A DNA stretch of 24,520 nt. Origin: Chloroflexota bacterium (GTDB lineage Bacteria > Chloroflexota > Limnocylindria > Limnocylindrales > CSP1-4). The notes beneath the pieces were generated by a model, which saw only the letters and a program-made list of their open reading frames with translations, searched no databases and was not told the DNA's origin. This document shows positions 7,581 through 14,247 of this stretch, piece after piece (position 1 is the stretch's first letter; each line of letters begins with the position of its first letter). The stretch spans positions 1-24,520 of the forward strand of contig JADGQH010000008.1 of assembly GCA_017881985.1 (NCBI GenBank). Direction: 5' to 3'. A program made the translations under genes and the position numbers.

Positions 7581-7639
7581 GTGCACCGTCCGGTGCAGCG
7601 TGCACCGTCCGGTGCAGCGTGCCCCCGTGCGGGGTGCAC
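7581..7639. promoter_or_regulatory. Tandem palindromic operators upstream of the flavodoxin gene
   Basis: Two identical 19-bp units, 7581-7599 and 7600-7618, each contain the perfect palindrome TGCACCG-TC-CGGTGCA (7582-7597 and 7601-7616). A third, degenerate version follows at 7620-7638 (six of nine base pairs kept). The centre-to-centre distance of 19 bp is nearly two helical turns, so bound dimers would lie on almost the same face. The ACCG-NN-CGGT core is of the kind bound by many TetR-family repressors; that assignment is inference and no such regulator is encoded in the window. Confidence 0.65.
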
Positions 7640-7696
7640 CTACGCACCGTAGGGCGGCGATCCTGCATGGCGGAGGGCCGAACGTCCCGAAGAGGG

Positions 7697-7736
7697 CCGC
7701 CGGTCGGGACGGCCGAACCGGCGTCCCGGCCGGCGG
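7697..7736 (-). terminator. Terminator-like hairpin after the permease gene
   Basis: Positions 7697-7710 pair with 7723-7736 over 14 positions with one non-Watson-Crick pair and a 12-nt loop. The hairpin starts 12 nt past the permease stop codon. In the minus-strand transcript it is followed by CCUCUU, a weak U-containing tail. Confidence 0.6.
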
Positions 7737-7748
7737 GAGCTCGACGCT

Positions 7749-9095
7749 CTACGCCGACGTCGTGGCCCCTGGCGTAGGTTCCGGTGCCGCGGCTCCACCG
7801 CCACGGGCGCTCAGGACCTGGTAGAGGATGATCGCGGTGAGGGTCGCGGTGCCGATCCCGCCCATCTCGAAGTCACCGATCTTCACCGTGAAGTTGCCCG
7901 CACCCATGGTCAGCGCCGCGGCGACCGTGATGAGGTTGCGGCTGCTGCTGAAGTCGACCTTGTTCTCGCCCCAGATCCGGGCACCGGTCGCGGCGATGAG
8001 GCCGAACAGCACGATCGCGAGTCCGCCGAGGACGGCCCACGGGATCGTCCCAATCAAGGCGCCGAACTTCGGCGAGAAGCTGAGCGTGATCGCGACGATC
8101 GCCGCGATCACGAAGATGAGCGTCGAGTAGATCTTCGTGACGGCCATCACGCCGATGTTCTCGGCGTACGTGGTGACCCCGGTCCCGCCCCCGAAGCCCG
8201 CGACCATCGTCGCGATGCCGTCACCGAGGAATGCCCGCCCGAGGTATGGGTCGAGGTTCCGGCCCGTCATGGCCCCGACCGCCTTGACGTGGCCCAGGTT
8301 CTCGGCCACCAGCACGAGCGCGACCGGCGCGATCAGCGTGATCGCGTTGATCGAGAATGACGGTGCGGTGAAGTTGGGCATCCCGATCCAGGCGGCCTCC
8401 CCCAGCTTGGTGAAGTCGATCGCCGGGCCCATGCCCATCCCGTTCGCCAGCACGAGGTAGGCGACGTAGCCGATGACGCCGCCGAGGAGGATCGGCAGCC
8501 TGCGCAGGATGCCGGGCGCGTAGACGGCGACGGCGGCGACGCTCAGGACGGTGAAGAGGCCGATGAGCTGGTTGAACGACGTGGTGGCGGCATCCTTGCC
8601 GGCCAGGTCGCTGATGGCGACCGGGGCGAGGTTGAGGCCGATGACCGCCACGACCGCTCCAGTCACCACGGGCGGCATCAGCCGCTCGATCCAGCGGTAC
8701 CCCACGGCCATCACGACCACCCCGACCCCCGCGTAGAGGGCGCCCGCCGCGATGATGCCGCCGAGCGCAACAGCGAAGTTCGGCGTGCCGCCCGAGCCGA
8801 ACCCGCTCGCGGCGTTGACGACGGCGATGAAGGCGAAGCTGGAGCCGAGGTAGCTGGGCACGCGCCCGCCCACGACCACGAAGAAGATGAGCGTCCCGAT
8901 GCCCGAGAACAGGATCGCCGTGTTCGGGTCGAAGCCCATGAGGATCGGGCCGAGGACAGTCGCGCCGAACATGGCGAAGATGTGCTGGAGCCCCACCGCG
9001 ATCGTCTGCCCCCACGGCAGCCGTTCGTCCGGGGCAATGATGCCCTCGCGCTTCAGGGTCCAGTGAAAGGGGCGGCTCCGTTCGCCAGCATCCAT
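7749..9095 (-). CDS. NCS2-family uracil/xanthine permease
   Basis: The protein has 448 residues, the normal NCS2 length, with about 14 membrane segments. It imports a nucleobase such as uracil or xanthine across the cytoplasmic membrane, usually with a proton. Signature features are QHIFAMFGATVLGP in the first segment, AENLGH with Glu265 and TTYAENIGV with Glu312. These two glutamates match the substrate-binding pair of UraA, and the TTYxENIGV form resembles uracil permeases, so uracil is the best guess. ATG 9095 is chosen because GGAGG lies 6 nt upstream; an in-frame ATG further up would add an unlikely Pro-rich tail. Genes for pyrimidine metabolism are not adjacent. Confidence 0.92.
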   Translation of the reverse strand: MDAGERSRPFHWTLKREGIIAPDERLPWGQTIAVGLQHIFAMFGATVLGPILMGFDPNTAILFSGIGTLIFFVVVGGRVPSYLGSSFAFIAVVNAASGFGSGGTPNFAVALGGIIAAGALYAGVGVVVMAVGYRWIERLMPPVVTGAVVAVIGLNLAPVAISDLAGKDAATTSFNQLIGLFTVLSVAAVAVYAPGILRRLPILLGGVIGYVAYLVLANGMGMGPAIDFTKLGEAAWIGMPNFTAPSFSINAITLIAPVALVLVAENLGHVKAVGAMTGRNLDPYLGRAFLGDGIATMVAGFGGGTGVTTYAENIGVMAVTKIYSTLIFVIAAIVAITLSFSPKFGALIGTIPWAVLGGLAIVLFGLIAATGARIWGENKVDFSSSRNLITVAAALTMGAGNFTVKIGDFEMGGIGTATLTAIILYQVLSARGGGAAAPEPTPGATTSA

Positions 9096-9150
9096 CCGCG
9101 GCCTCCAGGGCAGGGCAACCCAGGGCCCGGGCACCGGGCCATGCAGGGTC

Positions 9151-9179
9151 TGTTCGGGGGTGGGACGCGCCGGTGTCAA
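9151..9179 (-). promoter_or_regulatory. Possible promoter of the permease gene
   Basis: A perfect TTGACA (9179-9174 on the minus strand) lies about 80 nt before the start codon. The hexamer 17 nt downstream, CGAACA, is a poor -10, so only the -35 half is convincing. Confidence 0.3.
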
Positions 9180-9224
9180 GAATCGCATGTCGGGCCAACG
9201 ATTTCTTGGTCCTCCTGCACGCGT

Positions 9225-9242
9225 CGGCGCGCGCCGTATGCT
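9225..9242 (+). promoter_or_regulatory. Leaderless promoter of the PAC2 gene with adjoining palindrome
   Basis: TATGCT (9237-9242) ends 7 nt before ATG 9250. The perfect palindrome cggcgcgcgccg (9225-9236) abuts it directly. No ribosome site precedes the start. Confidence 0.42.
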
Positions 9243-9249
9243 TCCGCGC

Positions 9250-10116
9250 ATGGTCCTGCTCGAGATCGAGAACGCCGGCGACCTGGTCGCGCCGGTGGTC
9301 ATTGCCGCCCTCGACGGGTGGGTCGACGCCGGCGGGGCTGCGACGGCCGCGGCCGGCCACGTCGCCGCCGGCGGTGCGCGTGTCGCGACGTTCGACGACG
9401 ATCGCCTGTACGACTACCGCGCGCGGAGGCCGACGCTCGACATCGTGGACGGCCGGCCGGCAACCCTCGAGTGGCCCGAGCTGACCATCCGCCGGACGAA
9501 GATCGGCGAGCAGGATGTGCTGGTCCTCACCGGGCCGGAGCCCGACTTCCTCTGGCGCGAGCTGTCGGCGTCCGCGGTCGAGCTTGCCCGGCGCCTGGGC
9601 GTCGCCGAGTGGATCAGCCTTGGCGCCATCCCGGCGGCCGTGCCGCATACGCGCGACGTCCCGATCCTGGGAACGGAGTCAGCGCCCGGCCTCCTCCGCG
9701 CGAACGTGACGCCCGGTCCCGACGGCATCCTGCGCGTGCCGGCAGCGGCGATCTCCGTCCTGGACCATGCGATCGCGCGGGCCGGCATCCCGGCCGTCGG
9801 GTACTTCGCGCAGGTGCCTCACTACGTGACCGGGGCCTATGTTCCCGCCGCGGTCGAGCTGCTCCGGGTGCTGAGCCGTCACCTGGGCCACGAGGTGGCC
9901 CCGGGCGCCCTCCGGGACGAATCTCGCCAGGTGCTGGAACGCCTGGACGTGGCGACGGCCGCCGACGAGGGAACGCGCGCCTACGTCGAGCGACTCGAGG
10001 CGACCGTCGACGAGGCGCGGCGCCCGTCCGGTGACGACCTCATCTCCGAGATCGAGCGCTTCCTCCGCGAGAGCGGCCCGGATGGCGGGCAGGAGAGGGG
10101 CGGCCGGAGCGCCTGA
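9250..10116 (+). CDS. PAC2-family protein
   Basis: The protein has 288 residues. It opens with a beta strand and IAALDGWVDAGGAATAA, split as IAALDGWVD and AGGAATAA, the hallmark start of PAC2 proteins, then follows the alternating alpha/beta pattern of the family (LVLTGPEPDFLW, WISLGAIPAAVPHTR, GYFAQVPHYV). PAC2 proteins resemble eukaryotic proteasome assembly chaperones; bacterial members occur in actinobacteria and other high-GC groups and their role is not settled. No proteasome genes are in the window. The C-terminal 45 residues are charged and helical. ATG 9250 is chosen from the TATGCT box 7 nt upstream and the family's start; the frame is open back to 9160. It converges on the HtrA gene with a 19-bp gap. 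Confidence 0.85.
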   Translation: MVLLEIENAGDLVAPVVIAALDGWVDAGGAATAAAGHVAAGGARVATFDDDRLYDYRARRPTLDIVDGRPATLEWPELTIRRTKIGEQDVLVLTGPEPDFLWRELSASAVELARRLGVAEWISLGAIPAAVPHTRDVPILGTESAPGLLRANVTPGPDGILRVPAAAISVLDHAIARAGIPAVGYFAQVPHYVTGAYVPAAVELLRVLSRHLGHEVAPGALRDESRQVLERLDVATAADEGTRAYVERLEATVDEARRPSGDDLISEIERFLRESGPDGGQERGGRSA

Positions 10117-10135
10117 GCCCCGGCCATGGACGGCG

Positions 10136-11350
10136 TCAGCTTCCCGCAGCGCCCTTGATCAGAGGGAGCGCCGCCGCGATCGGAACCGCGAACCCGACCC
10201 CCTGCGAATTGCTGGCGCTCGCCGTGACGATCCCGACGACCTTCCCGGCGGCGTCGAGGAGTGGCCCACCGCTGTTGCCCGGGTTGATCGCCGCGTCCGT
10301 CTGGATCAGGCCGGTCAGGTGGATCGTCCGCCGCGAGACGCCGTCGCTCACGTCGATCGTCCGGCCGAGACCCGACACGATCCCCTGCGTGATCGTGTCG
10401 GAGAAGGTGCCGAGCGGGCTGCCGATCGCGATCGCGACCTCGCCGACCGTGAGCGCGGCGGAGTCCCCGAGCGCAAGCGGGGTCAGACCCGTGGCGGAGA
10501 CCCGTACCAGGGCAAGGTCGAGCTGCCGGTCGGCCGCGACGACCGTCGCGGCGAGCTGGCGGCCGCCGTCGAAGATCACGCTGATGGTGGTCGCCCCGTT
10601 GATCACGTGGTTGTTCGTGAGGATGAGCCCGTCCGCGGAGATGACGAATCCGGAGCCGCTCCCGGTCGAGCCCGCGCTGCCGGTGAACGGATCGAAGACG
10701 CCCGCCTGCTCCGTGGCGATCGTCACCACCGACGCCGCCGCGTCCGCGGCAACGCGCGTCGCAACGGCCACGCCGCCGGCTGCGGTGAGCGACCCCTGGG
10801 CCGGCGTCGACGTGGCAGGGGTGGCGGCTGGTGCGGCCGTCGGGGACGGTACAGCGGCCGTGCCCGCGGTTCCGAGCTGGAGCGCCGCGAACGTCATCCC
10901 CGACGAAAGCACCGCCGACAGGACGGCCGCCATCACCACCAGGCGCGCCCCACCGGCGCGTGCCGGCCGCCCAGGTCCTCTCGGCGGCCCGTACGCCGGC
11001 TCGACCGCGGTCGGCGCCCACGCGCCGACGTTCCCCATCCCGGGGCCTGCCGGGGCGCCCGCAATCGGCGCCCATTCGTCATGACGCGCCGGCGCGGCAC
11101 CATACGTTGGCTCGGCGACCTGTGCCGCCCCGGCCAGGAACGCAGGTTCGGCAGCGGCGGCCGGCTCGGCGACGTAGGTCGGCACGGGAGCGAACGCGGG
11201 TACCGCAACGTACGCCGGGTCGGCGTGGTGCTCGGGTTCCGCGGCGGATGCAGGCTCGGGAACACCCGCCGGATCTGCGATACGTGCGGGTTCGGGGACG
11301 TGTGCCGCCGCCGATTCCGGCTCCGGCTGGGTGAAAGTCGGCTGGTCCAT
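10136..11350 (-). CDS. Membrane-anchored trypsin-like serine protease (S1C, HtrA-type) without PDZ
   Basis: The protein has 404 residues. Residues 1 to about 120 are a cytosolic, Pro/Ala/Glu-rich low-complexity region with short repeats such as AEPAxxAEPA and VPEPA. A membrane helix follows (RLVVMAAVLSAVLSSGMTFA), then a Pro/Thr linker and a protease domain of about 200 residues outside the membrane. The triad is His248 in NNHVI, Asp278 in LDLALV and Ser360 in GNSGGPL. HtrA/DegP proteases usually carry one or two PDZ domains after this point, but here the protein ends about 45 residues after the catalytic Ser. It probably degrades or cleaves misfolded or specific envelope proteins. ATG 11350 has AGGAG 6 nt upstream; an in-frame ATG at 11392 would add 14 residues. 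Confidence 0.88.
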   Translation of the reverse strand: MDQPTFTQPEPESAAAHVPEPARIADPAGVPEPASAAEPEHHADPAYVAVPAFAPVPTYVAEPAAAAEPAFLAGAAQVAEPTYGAAPARHDEWAPIAGAPAGPGMGNVGAWAPTAVEPAYGPPRGPGRPARAGGARLVVMAAVLSAVLSSGMTFAALQLGTAGTAAVPSPTAAPAATPATSTPAQGSLTAAGGVAVATRVAADAAASVVTIATEQAGVFDPFTGSAGSTGSGSGFVISADGLILTNNHVINGATTISVIFDGGRQLAATVVAADRQLDLALVRVSATGLTPLALGDSAALTVGEVAIAIGSPLGTFSDTITQGIVSGLGRTIDVSDGVSRRTIHLTGLIQTDAAINPGNSGGPLLDAAGKVVGIVTASASNSQGVGFAVPIAAALPLIKGAAGS

Positions 11351-11403
11351 GCGGGGCTCCTGTCCGGGCGACGCGGGGGCGGTCCTCCGCATCCCGACGA
11401 CGT

Positions 11404-11433
11404 TGTATACCCAATCGCTGAATAGCGCCTGAA
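11404..11433 (-). promoter_or_regulatory. Likely promoter of the HtrA-type gene
   Basis: TATACA (11409-11404 on the minus strand) is a good -10, with TTCAGG (11433-11428) 18 nt upstream as a partial -35. The predicted transcript begins just before the ATG at 11392 and includes the AGGAG site that serves ATG 11350. Confidence 0.45.
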
Positions 11434-11472
11434 CCCGGCCGTGGCGTCGACCTCCGGCACCGGCGAGCGGCG

Positions 11473-12828
11473 TCAGGGACTGGTCAGCCATGCCTCGCGG
11501 AGCGCCGCGTTCGCCAGGCCAGGGGTCCCCTCGAACCCGATCGTCCACATCCCGGTCCCCAGGAGGCCGAGCGCGCGGAATCGATCCCACTTCGCCGCAA
11601 GGGCTCGCGGGCCGTCGAGGTAGAGCTGGACCCACGTCCCGTTCTCGCGCCAGGCCGCCCACGTCACGCGCTGGACCGGATCCCAGTGGGACGCCACCGT
11701 GGCGAGGATCGAGAGGCCGTTCGCGAGCTGGATGTCGCTCCCCTGCCCGACGGTCGGTGCATTCAGCGCGCCGGTCGCCGTGGGCCAGAGATGCCCGTAG
11801 TACGGGACGCCCACGATCAGGCGCTCGGCAGGGACGCCATCCGTGCGAAGCTTCGCGATCGTGTCCGCCACGTCGTAGCCCGCCCCGCCGAGGGGCGCGT
11901 TGGAGCCGGCTCGCTTCGACCACCACCCGGCGTAGTGGTACCCCATCAGGTAGATCGCATCGGCCGCGCCGGGTGCCACCAACCCGCGCACGTCGTAGGA
12001 CGAGTAATAGCCCGTGATGGCCACCGTGAGCTGCAGGCCGGAACCGGCCGCATCGAGCGCGGTCCGGAGGCGTCGCACGAAAGACGTGAAGGCGCCGGCC
12101 TGGCCCACCGGCACGGGCTCGAGGTCGACGTTGACGCCGTCGACTCCGCGGCGAATCACCTCGGCCGCGATCTCCCGGGCGAGCCGTTGCTGGTGCGCCG
12201 AGCTTCCGAGGAGCGCGCTGGTGACGGCCGTCTCGTCCGGCGACCACGAGAACCGCGAGATCGCCACGACGACCCTGGTCCCGGCGGCGTGCGCCCGGTC
12301 GCGCACCGCGTCGAAGACCGATCCGTTCCAGGCCCGCCAGCGGGTGTCGTGCAGGAGCGCGCCGTCCGCCCCGGCCTGGAGGCTGAAGAAGACGAGCGTG
12401 GAGACGGCCGAGAAGTCCAGGGTGTCGCGAGCGTAGGCCAGCTCGGGGATCGTGGCGAACGCCATCACCTCGCCGCGCATCCCCTTCGCCGCGAACCCGA
12501 ACTTCACCGGATCGTGCGGCGGGACGGCCACCGGGCCTGGGGGCGACGCCACCGGCGGCCCGCCCGGGCCTGCCGGGGCCGGCGTCGCGGTCGCGCTCGG
12601 GGTCGGTGCCTCGACCGGCGTGCTCGGGGATGCGCTCGGAGAGAGGGACGGGAGCGTCGAGGCAGGCGCCGCGGACTGGATCGCCGCGACCGGCGACGGA
12701 CTCCCGACGCTCGGCCCGGACGCCGGGCCCGACGGGGTCGTGAGCGCTGCCACCCCGACCCCGACGAGCAGCGCCGCCAGCCCGAGCGGCACGAGCACGA
12801 GGAGCGGGCGAGCCCTCGGGGCTCGCAC
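11473..12828 (-). CDS. Glycoside hydrolase family 18-like protein, membrane-anchored or secreted
   Basis: The protein has 451 residues. A basic start and a hydrophobic helix (LLVLVPLGLAALLVGVGVAAL, cut here to LVLVPLGLAALLVGVG) mark a signal or anchor. A Pro/Ser/Thr-rich linker of about 100 residues follows, then a GH18 TIM barrel. The catalytic motif is DGVNVDLE, with Asp230, Asp235 and the acid Glu237; the middle Asp of the canonical DxxDxDxE is Asn233, a form also seen in YaaH-like peptidoglycan or cortex hydrolases. YLMGYHYAGWW is the barrel strand with Met and Tyr of the active site. It likely cleaves beta-1,4 GlcNAc polymers. The gene begins 8 nt after the deacetylase stop, so the two are cotranscribed. 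GTG 12828 is the most plausible start, though its ribosome site is poor. Confidence 0.82.
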   Translation of the reverse strand: MRAPRARPLLVLVPLGLAALLVGVGVAALTTPSGPASGPSVGSPSPVAAIQSAAPASTLPSLSPSASPSTPVEAPTPSATATPAPAGPGGPPVASPPGPVAVPPHDPVKFGFAAKGMRGEVMAFATIPELAYARDTLDFSAVSTLVFFSLQAGADGALLHDTRWRAWNGSVFDAVRDRAHAAGTRVVVAISRFSWSPDETAVTSALLGSSAHQQRLAREIAAEVIRRGVDGVNVDLEPVPVGQAGAFTSFVRRLRTALDAAGSGLQLTVAITGYYSSYDVRGLVAPGAADAIYLMGYHYAGWWSKRAGSNAPLGGAGYDVADTIAKLRTDGVPAERLIVGVPYYGHLWPTATGALNAPTVGQGSDIQLANGLSILATVASHWDPVQRVTWAAWRENGTWVQLYLDGPRALAAKWDRFRALGLLGTGMWTIGFEGTPGLANAALREAWLTSP

Positions 12829-12836
12829 CGGCCGCG

Positions 12837-14129
12837 CTACGACCCGCCTCGGCGTGCGCGGCGGCCCACGATCGCCCCCAGGAGCAGGAGGAGGCCAAGC
12901 AGCGCGACCGTCGCGGTCGCGACGATGCCGTCGCGGACGGGCCCGCGCGCCCATGCCTCGTCACGGGCGAGCGAGGGCGCGTCTGCCGATCCCCGGGACC
13001 CGGCGACCGTCGGCAGCAGCGGGACCGAATCCCATCCCGCCTGCGGCGCGGCAGCCGTCGGGCCGGTGCCGTGGCCCGCGGTGACCTCGCCGGCGGGCGG
13101 CGCCGGCACGGCAGCGGCCGATGGCGCCGGAACGCCGCCCGGCGTGACGGGCGTGATCGGCGTGACGGGCGTGACGGGCGTGACGGGCGTGATGGGCACC
13201 CCGCCGCGATCGTCCCCGGCCGGCGCGACGGCGGGCGGTGTCGGCGCGACGATCGAGCCGGGTTCGGGCACGGTTGACGTCGCCCCGTCGGGCGGCAGGC
13301 CGGGGTTCGGCGACGCGATCCCCAGCAGCTGCGGGACCGTCACGAACGTGAATCCGCGGGCCCGGTAGCTGTCGATCAGGGCCGGGAGGATGCGGGGCGT
13401 GACCGACGGGCCCGCGTGGAGGAGGACGATGGAGCCGGGCCGCCCGGCGCTCGCGTTCGCGAGGACGCTCGCATCCGTGGCCCGCAGGCTCGCGTCGGCG
13501 CCCGTCACGTCCCACAGCACGATCGTGGGGAAGCCGGCCGCGGCAGCGGCGGCATCCGAGGCCGCGTCGTGGTAGCCGTACGGCGGCCGGAAGACGGGGA
13601 TCATCGGCCGGCCGGTGGCCGCAAGCACGAGGCGCGCGTTGCGGACAAGGTCGGCCTCGACCTGGCCGGGCGGCCGGTTTCGCACATCCTCGTGGAGCAC
13701 CGTGTGATTCCCGATCGGGTAGCCCGCCTCGGCGATCGACCGCCAGAGCTTCGGGTCCCATCGAAGGTAGGCGCCGTTGACGAAGAAGGTGGCGGCGACG
13801 CCGGCCCGCGTCAGCTCCCCGAAGATCTGGCGCACGTTCGCGGGGGCGTACCCGTCGTCGAAGGTGAGGGCCACGACCCGGTCGGTCCGCGGGCCGTGGA
13901 AGACCACGACAGGCGGCTGCGCGGTGCCGAGGCGCGCAGGCGAGGCGGCTGGCCTCGCCGGGCCGCCGGATTGGCTCACCAACGGGGCCGGAATGACATC
14001 CAGGTTGTGCGGATCGGCGGCCCACGCGGCGCCGGGGAACAGGGCGAGCGACGCGAGGAGCGGCGCGACGAGCGCGGCGCGACGGAGCAGCGCGGTCGTG
14101 CCTGTATGCGCGGGAGAACCGGGGGCCAT
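12837..14129 (-). CDS. Polysaccharide deacetylase (NodB-homology, CE4), exported and C-terminally anchored
   Basis: The protein has 430 residues. A signal peptide ends near AWAADPH (residue about 35). The NodB domain carries its five motifs: TFDDGY with Asp91 and Asp92, HTVLH with His142 and His146 (metal ligands), RPPYGY, the WDVTGAD region, and IVLLHAG. Such enzymes remove acetyl or N-acetyl groups from peptidoglycan, chitin or similar glycans. From about residue 275 a Pro/Thr/Ala-rich spacer includes six three-residue V/I-T-P repeats, and a C-terminal helix (ATVALLGLLLLLGAIVG) followed by RRARR acts as membrane anchor. It is the first gene of a two-gene operon with a GH18 enzyme, suggesting joint action on the same glycan. 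ATG 14129 follows a TATCGT box by 6 nt. Confidence 0.9.
   Translation of the reverse strand: MAPGSPAHTGTTALLRRAALVAPLLASLALFPGAAWAADPHNLDVIPAPLVSQSGGPARPAASPARLGTAQPPVVVFHGPRTDRVVALTFDDGYAPANVRQIFGELTRAGVAATFFVNGAYLRWDPKLWRSIAEAGYPIGNHTVLHEDVRNRPPGQVEADLVRNARLVLAATGRPMIPVFRPPYGYHDAASDAAAAAAGFPTIVLWDVTGADASLRATDASVLANASAGRPGSIVLLHAGPSVTPRILPALIDSYRARGFTFVTVPQLLGIASPNPGLPPDGATSTVPEPGSIVAPTPPAVAPAGDDRGGVPITPVTPVTPVTPITPVTPGGVPAPSAAAVPAPPAGEVTAGHGTGPTAAAPQAGWDSVPLLPTVAGSRGSADAPSLARDEAWARGPVRDGIVATATVALLGLLLLLGAIVGRRARRGGS
13141..13194. repeat. Six 9-bp tandem repeats in the deacetylase linker
   Basis: Six copies of ggcgtgacg (two ending atc or atg) run without gaps. On the minus strand each encodes a Val/Ile-Thr-Pro triplet in the spacer between enzyme domain and membrane anchor. 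Copy number could vary without frameshift. Confidence 0.85.
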
Positions 14130-14135
14130 CCGGCA

Positions 14136-14155
14136 ACGATAGCGGGCCACGGCCC
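14136..14155 (-). promoter_or_regulatory. Leaderless promoter of the deacetylase-GH18 operon with adjoining dyad
   Basis: On the minus strand TATCGT (14141-14136) ends 6 nt before ATG 14129. The dyad GGGCC-GT-GGCCC (14155-14144) precedes it by 2 nt, the same spacing as the palindrome before the 5687 gene. Confidence 0.42.
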
Positions 14156-14247
14156 GTTCGCCCATGGCCGAGCGGTACCGAAATGGATCCGCCATCTGTC
14201 GTCTCGGGGCCGCCCGTCGCCAGCGCCCGGCCGGTGCAGAACGAGGG

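Noticed and set aside
11351..12964. In-frame 5' extension of the HtrA-type protease across the GH18 gene
   Set aside because: The extension is the out-of-frame reading of the GH18 gene; ATG 11350 has a good ribosome site and its own promoter.
13141..13194. Short regular repeats considered as a CRISPR-like array
   Set aside because: There are no spacers; the 9-bp units are contiguous, in frame and encode a Pro-rich linker.
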